This document shows, piece after piece, positions 1-7,409 of a stretch of 9,877 nucleotides of DNA. Every line of letters starts with the position of its first letter. Within the stretch, counting starts at the first letter, position 1. A program made the position numbers and the translations under genes. The notes under the pieces were generated by a model. That model did no database searches. It saw nothing but the letters and a program-made list of their open reading frames with translations, and was not told where the DNA came from. Origin of the DNA: Prevotella sp. UBA746 (lineage in GTDB: Bacteria > Bacteroidota > Bacteroidia > Bacteroidales > Bacteroidaceae); contig DBKQ01000007.1 in assembly GCA_002298545.1 (NCBI GenBank), forward strand, positions 1 to 9,877, read 5' to 3'.

Positions 1-1434
1 ATAAACTATAACCCAGAGACCGTATCTCCCGATTATGACATGTGCGACCGCCTCTATTTCGATGAGCTTACATTTGAGCGTGTCATGGATATCATCGACC
101 TTGAGCAGCCACATGGCGTGATTGTATCTACCGGTGGACAGATTCCGAACAACCTCGCAATGCGTCTTGATGAGCAGCATGTCAATATCCTTGGAACAAA
201 AGCACAGGATATCGATAATGCCGAAGACCGCGCGAAGTTCTCTCAGATGCTCACCAATAATGGCATTAACCAACCGGAATGGAGCGCGCTGACGAGTATG
301 GAGGATATCGACAAGTTCATAGAGCGAGTTGGCTTCCCTGTACTTGTCCGTCCAAGTTATGTGCTTTCAGGAGCTGCAATGAATGTATGTTCAAACGAGG
401 ATGAGTTGAAGAGATTCCTTCAGCTTGCAGCAAATGTCAGTGAGGATCATCCTGTTGTTGTCAGCAAGTTCATCGAGCATGCCAAGGAGATCGAGATGGA
501 TGCCGTGGCTAAGGATGGCGAGGTTATTGCCTATGCAATTTCTGAACATATCGAATTTGCCGGAGTTCATTCTGGTGATGCTACAATCCAGTTTCCGCCA
601 CAGAAACTATATGTTGAGACCGTGCGCCGTGTGAAGAGGGTTGGGCGTCAGATTGCCAAAGAGTTGCATATCAACGGACCGTTTAACATTCAGTTTATGG
701 CTCGCGACAACGATATCCTTGTTATCGAGTGTAACCTCCGTGCTAGTCGTTCGTTCCCGTTTGTCAGCAAGGTATTAAAGATAAACCTTATCGAACTTGC
801 CACTCGAGTTATGCTCGGTCTGCCAGTAGAGAAACCGAACAAGAATCTATTTGACCTTGACTATGTAGGTATCAAGGCTTCACAGTTCTCGTTCAACCGT
901 CTGCAGAAGGCTGACCCTGTACTCGGCGTCGACATGAGTTCAACTGGTGAGGTGGGTTGTATCGGTAATGACACAAGCTGTGCATTGCTTAAGAGTATGC
1001 TTTCAGTAGGACAGCGTATTCCAGAGAAGAATATCCTTCTTTCAACAGGTGGTGCAAAGCAGAAAGCAGATATGCTTGATGCTGCCCAGATGCTTGTTAA
1101 ACATGGATACAAGCTTTATGCAACAGGTGGAACAAGTAAGTATCTCACAGAGAACGGTATTGAGAATACACGTGTGTTGTGGCCTTCTGAGGAAGCTGAA
1201 GGCGGAGCACCTAAAGCTCTTGAGATGCTTCACAATCATGAGATAGATATGGTTGTGAATATTCCTAAAGATTTGACGAGTTCAGAGCTTTCAAATGGCT
1301 ACAAGATTCGTCGTGCGGCAATCGACCTTAACGTTCCGTTGATCACCAACAGTCGTTTGGCAAGTGCCTTTATCTATGCTTTCTGCACCGTGAAACTTGA
1401 GGATATCGAAATCAAGGCTTGGGGAGAGTATTGA
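1..1434 (+). CDS. carB: Carbamoyl phosphate synthase large subunit, C-terminal part (5' end outside window)
   Basis: The large subunit makes carbamoyl phosphate from ammonia (supplied by CarA), bicarbonate and two ATP, feeding pyrimidine and arginine synthesis in the cytoplasm. The frame is open from base 1, before the first ATG at 40, and starts with NYNPETVSPDYD, which matches CarB near residue 600 of about 1070. The 477 visible residues therefore cover most of the second (carbamoyl phosphate) half and the C-terminal regulatory domain. Visible motifs, numbered from base 1, include GGQIPNNLA, RPSYVLSGAAMNV, EHIEFAGVHSGDA and ECNLRASRSFPFVSK (ATP-grasp domain, about 50-335). An MGS-like allosteric domain from about 345 carries YATGGTSKYL. 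The wording of several motifs is closer to animal CPS1/CAD than to E. coli CarB. The gene ends at TGA 1432-1434 and is followed by a terminator. The family assignment is firm; only the 5' end is missing. Confidence 0.97.
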   Translation: MNYNPETVSPDYDMCDRLYFDELTFERVMDIIDLEQPHGVIVSTGGQIPNNLAMRLDEQHVNILGTKAQDIDNAEDRAKFSQMLTNNGINQPEWSALTSMEDIDKFIERVGFPVLVRPSYVLSGAAMNVCSNEDELKRFLQLAANVSEDHPVVVSKFIEHAKEIEMDAVAKDGEVIAYAISEHIEFAGVHSGDATIQFPPQKLYVETVRRVKRVGRQIAKELHINGPFNIQFMARDNDILVIECNLRASRSFPFVSKVLKINLIELATRVMLGLPVEKPNKNLFDLDYVGIKASQFSFNRLQKADPVLGVDMSSTGEVGCIGNDTSCALLKSMLSVGQRIPEKNILLSTGGAKQKADMLDAAQMLVKHGYKLYATGGTSKYLTENGIENTRVLWPSEEAEGGAPKALEMLHNHEIDMVVNIPKDLTSSELSNGYKIRRAAIDLNVPLITNSRLASAFIYAFCTVKLEDIEIKAWGEY

Positions 1435-1463
1435 TAGAATTTAATATGATTAACAATATAAAG

Positions 1464-1578
1464 AATAAGGTCTGAATTTAATGACTGTAATGTTATTTCT
1501 TTATTGATATGTATAAGGCTCCGTCTATAATAAAGACGGGGCTTTTTATTATGTATGATTTGCAATATAGACCTTATT
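1464..1578. repeat. 10-bp inverted repeat flanking the carB terminator
   Basis: AATAAGGTCT at 1464-1473 is exactly reversed as AGACCTTATT at 1569-1578, enclosing the carB terminator hairpin. The arms are 95 bases apart. This could form an outer stem in the carB 3' untranslated region, or be chance in AT-rich sequence. No function is assigned. Confidence 0.4.
1515..1550 (+). terminator. Rho-independent terminator of carB
   Basis: A 12-bp stem pairs 1515-1526 with 1534-1545, with two G-T wobbles and a 7-base loop (ATAATAA). Its GC-rich core is CCGTCT/AGACGG. The right arm runs into a T-rich tract (GCTTTTTATT). It lies 80 bases past the carB stop, in the right place to end that transcript. Confidence 0.85.
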
Positions 1579-1621
1579 TCTATAGCATTTATTAAAATTT
1601 CGGATTCCGTTCTCTATTTAT

Positions 1622-1666
1622 AAAAATAAAAAAACATAGCTTCGCGGTAAGGAAAGCTATGCTTTT
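1622..1666 (-). terminator. Terminator of the M6 metallopeptidase gene
   Basis: CATAGCTT at 1635-1642 pairs with AAGCTATG at 1654-1661 around an 11-base loop. Outer A/T pairs extend the stem past one bulged base. Read on the minus strand, the stem is followed by a run of T residues and TATTTTTA. It starts 32 bases beyond the peptidase stop codon. With the carB terminator it insulates two converging genes; the spacer 1435-1697 holds no credible gene. Confidence 0.8.
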
Positions 1667-1697
1667 AAAATTCGTTCTTATAACCTGGTTGTATTAT

Positions 1698-4292
1698 TTA
1701 TTTTATCATAACAGCCGAGGATTTTGCGCTTCTTAAAATGTATGTGCCATTAGTTATCGGAGCTTTCATAAACTCCTCGTACGTCATATTTCCAACAAAC
1801 ATGCCAGATAAGGTATATACATCAATGCGAGAGTCTTTTGACATTTCAATATCCTTGATACATGATGGAGTACCGATAGTAACATCCATCCATGAAGTCC
1901 ATGTCGATACGACATTTCCTTTTACAGCTTGAACGCGCCATTGATAGTCGGCAGCTTCAAGACCGGTGAATGTATAAGAATTTTCTGTAACGCTATTTTT
2001 CGTTTCCGGAGCCTTCATTCCGATTAATATCTTTGGAGCATTGTTTGCGTCAGTGAAATCTTCTTCAGAAAACTCTCCGTCGTAAATTCCAATATACTCT
2101 ACATAGCAACGTTTCTTTGGAGCAATTTTCACCTTATAATCATTTTCTGTAGGATTTTCGATAGTTACAGTCTTCATCATTCCGTCGGCAGTAACTACAG
2201 TAGATGCTACCGTCTGTCCCTGAGTGTCAAGCAGAGCCACCGTTACTTGATCATCATCAGTGCCGTATTTCAAAGTTTGAATTCTCACTGTAGCGCAAGC
2301 CGTGGATAGATCTGAAACAGTAGGAGATACGAGATACCCTGGAACTTTGCTGCTACCGAGTTTCGCTTTACCAGTAGACTCATAGACTTTCAATCCAGTC
2401 CATCCCATATTCTTCATCTTGCTGTCGAGTTTCGATGAGATATCGCTATTACTGTCGCCAGTAATATCCTTCCCCCATGTAGTAAGGTCTTCAATAATTT
2501 TTCCTGACTCGTCTACAGAAGGTTTATCTGATTTCTTCCTCAGTTGAAGGTTGTATGATTCAGCACCATCCGTGGCATTCCACTGTGCTGTAAACGAATT
2601 GTCTGTTACATCAGTCGTCTTTAAATCCGTAGGGGTATCAATTGTTTCGCCTCCCATAAAAGTAAAGGAAATTTGTCCTTCGTCTTCAGCTATTTCTGTA
2701 ACAGGCTTTCCAAGGAATTTTCTACCGTCAGAATTTGCATTGAATAATGTTGCAGCCGGTGTAGACACGTCAGTGAGCGAAGTATTGCGACTTGTTCCTG
2801 GGTATGTATCTCCGTCTTCTGTATTATCCGTCAGCTTGTTATCCGCAGGAACGATAGAAAAGCGCTGATGGCTCGGAGTGTCGTTTACTCCATTGTCTTC
2901 CCATACCGATTTGTTGTAGTCCATATGAATAACGAGCATGCCGTGAGCCGGCAGTTCAGAGTCTGTACCCCTAAGCTGTCTATTTTCGAGCAAGTAGTAT
3001 TCTGTCGGCATCTTGTCATTATATATAATATAAGCTTCAGGAGACTCAGAAAGCGGTTTCAGTCCTTTCACATAACAAGCAGATTTCAGTTCCGTAGGCT
3101 GCATCCATCCGCTCACCCATTTCTCGTAAGTATTGTAACCAACAGGTTTGTATCCGTCTCCGCCGTATGATCCAGCGTCCATCACGTCCCAGCTGCCCAT
3201 ACCGAAGCCGCCGGAATAGTCTGTATCGTAGATGTCGGGCAGTCCGAGACAATGACTGAACTCATGACAAGCCGTACCGATGCCGTCCATATTAGTTCCT
3301 GTATATCCGTAAAGTTCCGACGAGCAACCGTAGGTATTAATTTTTACTCCGTCGAGAGAGAGTGAATAACCAGCAGATGTCAGATCCCATTCGTGTTGCC
3401 ATATTGTCTCCGGGTAGATATCGTAAGCTGAAGCCTCGCCATACCCAGCATAGATAAGGTACACTTGGTCCACCTCGCCGTCGCCGTCCCAATCGTAGTC
3501 AGCAAAGTTTACCTGTGAATCAACCAATTTGCATGCCTCATACACCATTCCTGCAGGGTCCTTATCGTTGCCGCTATAGTCGTTGCCGCCGTATTCCGCC
3601 ATGTCTTTAGATACAGTAACAGGTCCAACAACATCAAACTCGAGGTCAAACAATCCGTAGCTTTGAGCTTTGAAATAGTCATGTACAGATCCTGAGTTGC
3701 CATTCTTGGAGTATCCCTCCTGATTGAAATAGTTGTTCCATTCCTCCTGAGTATGCGTAGCCTGCATCTTCTTGTCCTTGAAGTTTACGAGAATAACAAG
3801 TCCCTTGCGCTTTCCCGTCACTCCGATGCCATCGCCTCCCCAAGCACCAGCCATATCCTTCTTTTGGATATTTGGTTTACCTTTAGCGTCAACAGTACCG
3901 CGTTTTTCCAGTCGTGCCATTCTTGCAGTGTTGCGTTCCATGGCTTTTCTTTTTCCAAGCGAGCGAACTGCAGTAGCCTGTTCTGAGTAACTTTTTAGGA
4001 AAGCAAGCTCTTTATCGTCTCTTGTTGTAGCATCATGAGCTATTTGGCTTGACGCTATCAGTTTATTGTCTTTGTTGAGAACAGCATAACAAAAACTCCC
4101 GTCAGTATTTTTTACGAGCGGCATACCATCCGTGGTACATGTGAAATGAAAGTTCTCGTCACCCCTTACCATGACAGTTAGAGATGTACCGTCAGACTGT
4201 TTAATTTGCCATTTTCTTGGTTTTGCAGGAACAGCGCAAATGGATATGGCAAATGATATAGCTGCAGCAAAAGTTAGAATACGTTTTTTCAT
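1698..4292 (-). CDS. Secreted M6-family (immune inhibitor A-like) zinc metallopeptidase with FN3 and adhesin-type domains
   Basis: This is a predicted exported endopeptidase of 864 residues. The ATG at 4290-4292 opens a signal peptide (KKR, then hydrophobic to about residue 23, ending CAVPA). Residues 25-150 resemble an M6 propeptide. The catalytic domain, about 155-545, holds the zinc motif HEFSHCLGLPD (H343, E344, H347, with D353 as likely third ligand), a Met-turn-like SWDVMDAGS (M371) and an acidic DWDGDGEVD loop (268-276) that may bind calcium. An FN3-like stretch at 552-590 (SFTAQWNATDGAESYNLQLR) appears to continue at about 765-805, with a beta-rich insertion between (about 600-740, containing GYLVSPTVSDL) that resembles choice-of-anchor/cleaved-adhesin domains. 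The end (DVYTLSGMFVG...NGTYILR) resembles a T9SS type A sorting tail, suggesting export through the outer membrane. It lies 54 bp after the fucosidase gene with no clear promoter of its own. Substrate is unknown. Confidence 0.88.
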   Translation of the reverse strand: MKKRILTFAAAISFAISICAVPAKPRKWQIKQSDGTSLTVMVRGDENFHFTCTTDGMPLVKNTDGSFCYAVLNKDNKLIASSQIAHDATTRDDKELAFLKSYSEQATAVRSLGKRKAMERNTARMARLEKRGTVDAKGKPNIQKKDMAGAWGGDGIGVTGKRKGLVILVNFKDKKMQATHTQEEWNNYFNQEGYSKNGNSGSVHDYFKAQSYGLFDLEFDVVGPVTVSKDMAEYGGNDYSGNDKDPAGMVYEACKLVDSQVNFADYDWDGDGEVDQVYLIYAGYGEASAYDIYPETIWQHEWDLTSAGYSLSLDGVKINTYGCSSELYGYTGTNMDGIGTACHEFSHCLGLPDIYDTDYSGGFGMGSWDVMDAGSYGGDGYKPVGYNTYEKWVSGWMQPTELKSACYVKGLKPLSESPEAYIIYNDKMPTEYYLLENRQLRGTDSELPAHGMLVIHMDYNKSVWEDNGVNDTPSHQRFSIVPADNKLTDNTEDGDTYPGTSRNTSLTDVSTPAATLFNANSDGRKFLGKPVTEIAEDEGQISFTFMGGETIDTPTDLKTTDVTDNSFTAQWNATDGAESYNLQLRKKSDKPSVDESGKIIEDLTTWGKDITGDSNSDISSKLDSKMKNMGWTGLKVYESTGKAKLGSSKVPGYLVSPTVSDLSTACATVRIQTLKYGTDDDQVTVALLDTQGQTVASTVVTADGMMKTVTIENPTENDYKVKIAPKKRCYVEYIGIYDGEFSEEDFTDANNAPKILIGMKAPETKNSVTENSYTFTGLEAADYQWRVQAVKGNVVSTWTSWMDVTIGTPSCIKDIEMSKDSRIDVYTLSGMFVGNMTYEEFMKAPITNGTYILRSAKSSAVMIK

Positions 4293-4346
4293 ATAAAAAG
4301 CTTTTGTAAAATATGGATAGAATATTAGAATCTTCTTTAGTTTTAT

Positions 4347-5684
4347 TTAGAATTCAACCTTTATTATATAGTCAACCTCGTTGTCTTGGTGGTTTGATGT
4401 TACGAATGTTGTTTTTCCAGTTTTATTATTCTTCTTGAAAAGTATTTTTTCTCCAGTAACAAGATTTATTGCACGTTTAATTTTCCCTTGTATAGAAAGC
4501 GAAACATATTTTGTTGCTTCATCTGTAAGCACATGAATATAGAGAGGGGCATTCTTTCCTTTTCCCTTTGTCGTAACAATGCTGTCGCCGATATTAATGT
4601 TCCCACCAACAGTACGGTAGATACTCTCGCCGGCTTTACCATTTAGAAACTCTCCAATACCTTTCAGTCGGTCGAGAGCCGTAGCAGGCAGTTCGCCGTT
4701 AGGCTGCGGACCGATATTGAGCAACAGATTTGCTTCCTTTGATGCTGTGCGCACAAGTAGTCTGATAAGTTCTTTCGTTGATTTGTAGTTCTGGTCCTTA
4801 ATCTTATATCCCCACATGCCGTTCATAGTCTGACACGTTTCGAGAGGCAGTTGGCTAATCGACTGTCCTGAGAGTCCGCTTTTGTTCTCCCCCGGAACAT
4901 CGCGTTCAAACATCTGCATGTCTTCACCCTCAAAAGGAGTTTGATGATGATTGTTTCCTATAATGCAAGCCGGCTGTAAGTGATGTATAAGAGCATATTG
5001 TTCTGGCAGTTGCCAATTGAAAGGAATAGAATCCTCATCATGGTCCCACCATCCGTCAAACCATATTCCGTCCACTTTACCATAATTGGTGAGCAGTTCC
5101 GTCAGCTGTGCGTTCATAAACTTATAGTAATGTTGCCAATCCGCCTTCTTCGGATCCTTACCCGTCGTGCGCCCAGTTCGTCCGGCTGGATAATCATCGC
5201 GAGTCCAGTCGATATGAGAATAATAGAGATGCAGTCCGATACCTTGCTTATGACATTCGTCAGCCAGTTGCCTTACGATATCCTTGGCATACGGAGTGTG
5301 CATGATATTGTAGTCCGACTGCTTAGTGTCCCACATCGAAAAGCCTTCATGATGTCTGGTAGTAAAACAGATATATTTCGCACCAGCCCCCTTAATAGCC
5401 GAAATCCATTTCTCTGCATTAAAAGAATGAGGATAGAACGCATCGGCAGCCTTTGCATATTCATCTTTGTTAGGACCATAGTTAAGATACCATTCGCCCT
5501 GGGCAAACATACTGTACAGTCCCCAATGTAGGAAAATGCCGAAGCGGGAGTCCGAAAATTGTTCCCGTGCTTTTAGGTTCTCTTCAGCAGGGATATAATG
5601 AGTATTGTTATCAGGCGTTGCCGTCTGTGCACTTCCAGAAAGGCAAGATGCTGCAAGGATGCATGATAAAAGAAAGTGTTTCAT
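4347..5684 (-). CDS. Secreted alpha-L-fucosidase, glycoside hydrolase family 29
   Basis: GH29 enzymes release terminal alpha-L-fucose from glycans by a retaining mechanism. The ATG at 5682-5684 gives 445 residues and puts a signal peptide (KHFLLSCILAASCLSGSAQ) at the N-terminus. The longer frame opens with TTG at 5711, inside the A/T tract, and adds nine residues ahead of the signal, so it was not used. The catalytic barrel covers about 25-350: FGIFLHWGLYS (H53), GEWY (E64), TTRHHEGFSMWDT (H111, H112) and GIWFDGWWD, whose D210 is the expected nucleophile. The acid/base is less certain: E260 in MFERD or E282 in LETC. A C-terminal beta domain follows (about 356-445). No T9SS tail is seen, so it is probably periplasmic. 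A lipoprotein signal (AASC14) is possible but fits the lipobox poorly. Whether it is subfamily A or B cannot be told from motifs. It may be co-transcribed with the downstream peptidase. Confidence 0.93.
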   Translation of the reverse strand: MKHFLLSCILAASCLSGSAQTATPDNNTHYIPAEENLKAREQFSDSRFGIFLHWGLYSMFAQGEWYLNYGPNKDEYAKAADAFYPHSFNAEKWISAIKGAGAKYICFTTRHHEGFSMWDTKQSDYNIMHTPYAKDIVRQLADECHKQGIGLHLYYSHIDWTRDDYPAGRTGRTTGKDPKKADWQHYYKFMNAQLTELLTNYGKVDGIWFDGWWDHDEDSIPFNWQLPEQYALIHHLQPACIIGNNHHQTPFEGEDMQMFERDVPGENKSGLSGQSISQLPLETCQTMNGMWGYKIKDQNYKSTKELIRLLVRTASKEANLLLNIGPQPNGELPATALDRLKGIGEFLNGKAGESIYRTVGGNINIGDSIVTTKGKGKNAPLYIHVLTDEATKYVSLSIQGKIKRAINLVTGEKILFKKNNKTGKTTFVTSNHQDNEVDYIIKVEF

Positions 5685-5709
5685 AGAAAGGAAAAAGTTT
5701 ATGTAGCTC

Positions 5710-5793
5710 AAAAAAAAACTAATTCATAATTCATAAACGGGACAGTTGTAGAATACATCTCTATTCCCAATTATGAATTATGAATTATGAATT
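5710..5793 (-). terminator. AT-rich inverted-repeat terminator of pyk, built from 7-bp units
   Basis: AATTCATAATTCATAA at 5721-5736 is exactly reversed at 5771-5786, and again one 7-bp unit further on at 5778-5793. The right arm is a tandem run of TTATGAA units. One further pair (5720:5787) makes a 17-bp stem. The 34-base loop contains an inner GGGA/TCCC pair (5739-5742 with 5765-5768). On the minus strand the stem is followed by two bases and nine T residues (5710-5718), the order expected of a terminator for pyk, whose stop lies 4 bases away. The stem is almost pure A/T, so strength is uncertain. It may instead be a copy of a dispersed intergenic repeat. Confidence 0.6.
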
Positions 5794-5797
5794 ATTC

Positions 5798-7240
5798 TTA
5801 CGGTCTCATCATATTCGGCAAGGTATAGTCCTTAGTGAAGATGTCAGACACCTTGTCGATTTCGAGGAATGTGGTGCCTCCACCGCGTCCGAAGCTTCCG
5901 CTGAGGTAAGCAATCTTGTCGTCCATGTTCAGATAACCCTTCTGACGCAACATTCTTAGCGCAGCAACAAACTGGTCTTGCGGTTGCAGCTTCTCGTGCT
6001 GATAAACCGGGATAACACCGTAGCTCAGAGCAAGCAGACGCTGAGTGCGCTCCTTCACACAGATGGCGAGCACAGGGTTAGGACCGCGGAAGGCAGCGAG
6101 GTTACGAGCTGTACGTCCGTTCACACTGTCAGTGATGATACCGCGAACGCCAAGTCTTTCCGTTGCCTCGATAGCCTGCTTGGATAAGAACTCACTAACA
6201 TTACAGTTCTCGCTCAATGGAACAGGGATGTCATTCTCGCGCATCTTGTCCTTCTCTGCCTGCTCGGCAATAGCAGCCATTGTCTTAACAGCTTCTACTG
6301 GATATTTTCCGGAAGCCGTCTCACCGCTAAGCATCAAAGCATCAGTGCGGTAATAGATAGCGTTGGCGATATCCGTAACCTCAGCACGAGTAGGTCGAGG
6401 ATTGTTAATCATCGTGTGAAGCATCTGAGTAGCCACGATAACCGGTTTCTTCGCTTGAATACATTTTTTGATAATCATGCGCTGAATGCCCGGAATGCGC
6501 TCTATCGGCACCTCAATACCGAGGTCGCCACGTGCAATCATAATACCGTAAGAAGCCTCGATAATCTCGTCGATATTGTCTACACCCTCCTGGTTTTCGA
6601 TTTTAGAGATAATCTTAATCTCGCTGTTGTGCTCATCGAGAATCTTCTGAACAGCCATAACATCCTCCTTGCTGCGTACGAAAGAGTGTGCAATGAAGTC
6701 GATGTCCTCATCAATAGCGAGTAGGATATTATTCTTGTCCTTTTCGGTGAGAGCCGGCAGGTCAATATGTTCGCCCGGTACGTTCACACTCTTTTTAGAA
6801 CCGAGCATACCGTCGTTCTGCACCTCAACACAAAGGGCATCGCCGTCTTTCTCCACAACCTTCATGTCGAGCTCTCCGTCATCGAAGAGCACGTCGTCGC
6901 CAACCTTCACGTCGTTTACAAAGCCCGGGTATGAAACGTTAATGCTGTCGTGAGTCGTTTCTTCCGTGTTATGTCCGTAAATCTTCACTTTTTCTCCAGT
7001 CTTATACTGGATAGGAATATCAGTACCGGTAGTTCTAACCTCCGGTCCTTTAGTATCGATAAGAATACCGATATGTTTCGATACCTTCCTTGTATTCTTT
7101 ATAATCTCACGGATACCTTCCGGAGTAGCGTGAGCCGTGTTCATTCTCACCACGTTAACACCAGCCAGAAATAGTTGGCGAATAAAGTCAACGCCACATC
7201 TGCGGTCGCTGATTGAAGCAACAATTTTTGTTTGTTTCAT
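5798..7240 (-). CDS. pyk: Pyruvate kinase
   Basis: This cytoplasmic enzyme makes pyruvate and ATP from phosphoenolpyruvate and ADP, the last step of glycolysis. The ATG at 7238-7240 starts MKQTKIVASIS, the usual beginning for the family, and gives 480 residues. A longer frame opens at TTG 7276, but that codon lies in the probable promoter, so it was rejected. Key features: VVRMNTAHA (R32, N34, H37), DTKGPEVRTT (D62, T63), a mobile B domain at about 71-160, SKIENQEG (catalytic K213, metal ligand E215), ARGDLGIEVP (metal ligand D239), ATQMLHTM (T271) and the C-terminal domain from about 345. The usual MNFSHG is MNTAHA here, which puts alanine (A36) where the rabbit enzyme has potassium ligand S77. 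It is set off by terminators on both sides and so is probably transcribed alone. Identification is firm. Confidence 0.97.
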   Translation of the reverse strand: MKQTKIVASISDRRCGVDFIRQLFLAGVNVVRMNTAHATPEGIREIIKNTRKVSKHIGILIDTKGPEVRTTGTDIPIQYKTGEKVKIYGHNTEETTHDSINVSYPGFVNDVKVGDDVLFDDGELDMKVVEKDGDALCVEVQNDGMLGSKKSVNVPGEHIDLPALTEKDKNNILLAIDEDIDFIAHSFVRSKEDVMAVQKILDEHNSEIKIISKIENQEGVDNIDEIIEASYGIMIARGDLGIEVPIERIPGIQRMIIKKCIQAKKPVIVATQMLHTMINNPRPTRAEVTDIANAIYYRTDALMLSGETASGKYPVEAVKTMAAIAEQAEKDKMRENDIPVPLSENCNVSEFLSKQAIEATERLGVRGIITDSVNGRTARNLAAFRGPNPVLAICVKERTQRLLALSYGVIPVYQHEKLQPQDQFVAALRMLRQKGYLNMDDKIAYLSGSFGRGGGTTFLEIDKVSDIFTKDYTLPNMMRP

Positions 7241-7273
7241 ACGATTATATAAGTTTCTTGTTTTTATTTTTTG

Positions 7274-7281
7274 CAAATATA
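7274..7281 (-). promoter_or_regulatory. Probable pyk promoter, -7 box TATATTTG
   Basis: Read on the minus strand this is TATATTTG, an exact match to the Bacteroidetes -7 consensus TAnnTTTG. It lies 33 bases upstream of the pyk ATG. No good TTTG -33 box was found at 19-21 bases upstream, where a palindrome (7291-7312) lies instead. The assignment rests on one box only. Confidence 0.5.
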
Positions 7282-7290
7282 GATAAAATT

Positions 7291-7312
7291 CCCGACATAT
7301 AAGCCTGTCGGG
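7291..7312. repeat. Perfect inverted repeat CCCGACA-N8-TGTCGGG upstream of pyk
   Basis: Seven-base arms at 7291-7297 and 7306-7312 flank 8 bases. The repeat covers the spacer and -33 area of the probable pyk promoter. It could be an operator, or a hairpin acting as a weak second terminator for the gene upstream: on the minus strand it is followed by AATTTTAT, a poor T tract. The sequence alone does not decide. Confidence 0.6.
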
Positions 7313-7334
7313 ATAAAAAAGAGATATAATAATT

Positions 7335-7383
7335 CAAAAAAAAGCAGGCTGCATATTCGAGAACAAAATCGAATATGCAGCCT
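7335..7383 (-). terminator. Strong Rho-independent terminator of the 729-residue protein gene
   Basis: A perfect 15-bp stem pairs 7346-7360 (AGGCTGCATATTCGA) with 7369-7383 around an 8-base loop. On the minus strand it is followed by GC and eight T residues (7336-7343). It begins 26 bases after the stop codon at 7410-7412 and separates this gene from pyk. Confidence 0.92.
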
Positions 7384-7409
7384 ATGTAAATTATACAGAA
7401 AGTATTCTG

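Noticed and set aside
1374..1565. 63-residue minus-strand open frame over the carB end and terminator
   Set aside because: It covers the carB 3' end and the terminator hairpin, and has no family resemblance.
4980..5531. 183-residue open frame on the plus strand
   Set aside because: It lies wholly inside the GH29 gene on the opposite strand, shows no recognisable family and has no promoter signal.
5643..5684. Fucosidase as an outer-membrane lipoprotein
   Set aside because: The only candidate lipobox (AASC) lacks the usual L/V/I at -3, and the signal continues to a normal SAQ-type cleavage site. It is kept only as a possibility in the gene entry.
5685..5711. Longer fucosidase reading frame starting at 5711
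   Set aside because: The start codon would be TTG, it lies in the A/T tract after the pyk terminator, and it puts nine residues ahead of a normal signal peptide. The ATG at 5684 fits better.
5721..5793. Short repeats considered as a CRISPR array
   Set aside because: The units are 7 bp, contiguous and inverted, with no spacers of regular length and no cas genes.
7241..7276. Longer pyruvate kinase reading frame starting at 7276
   Set aside because: The start would be TTG inside the probable -7 box. The ATG at 7240 gives the normal family N-terminus.
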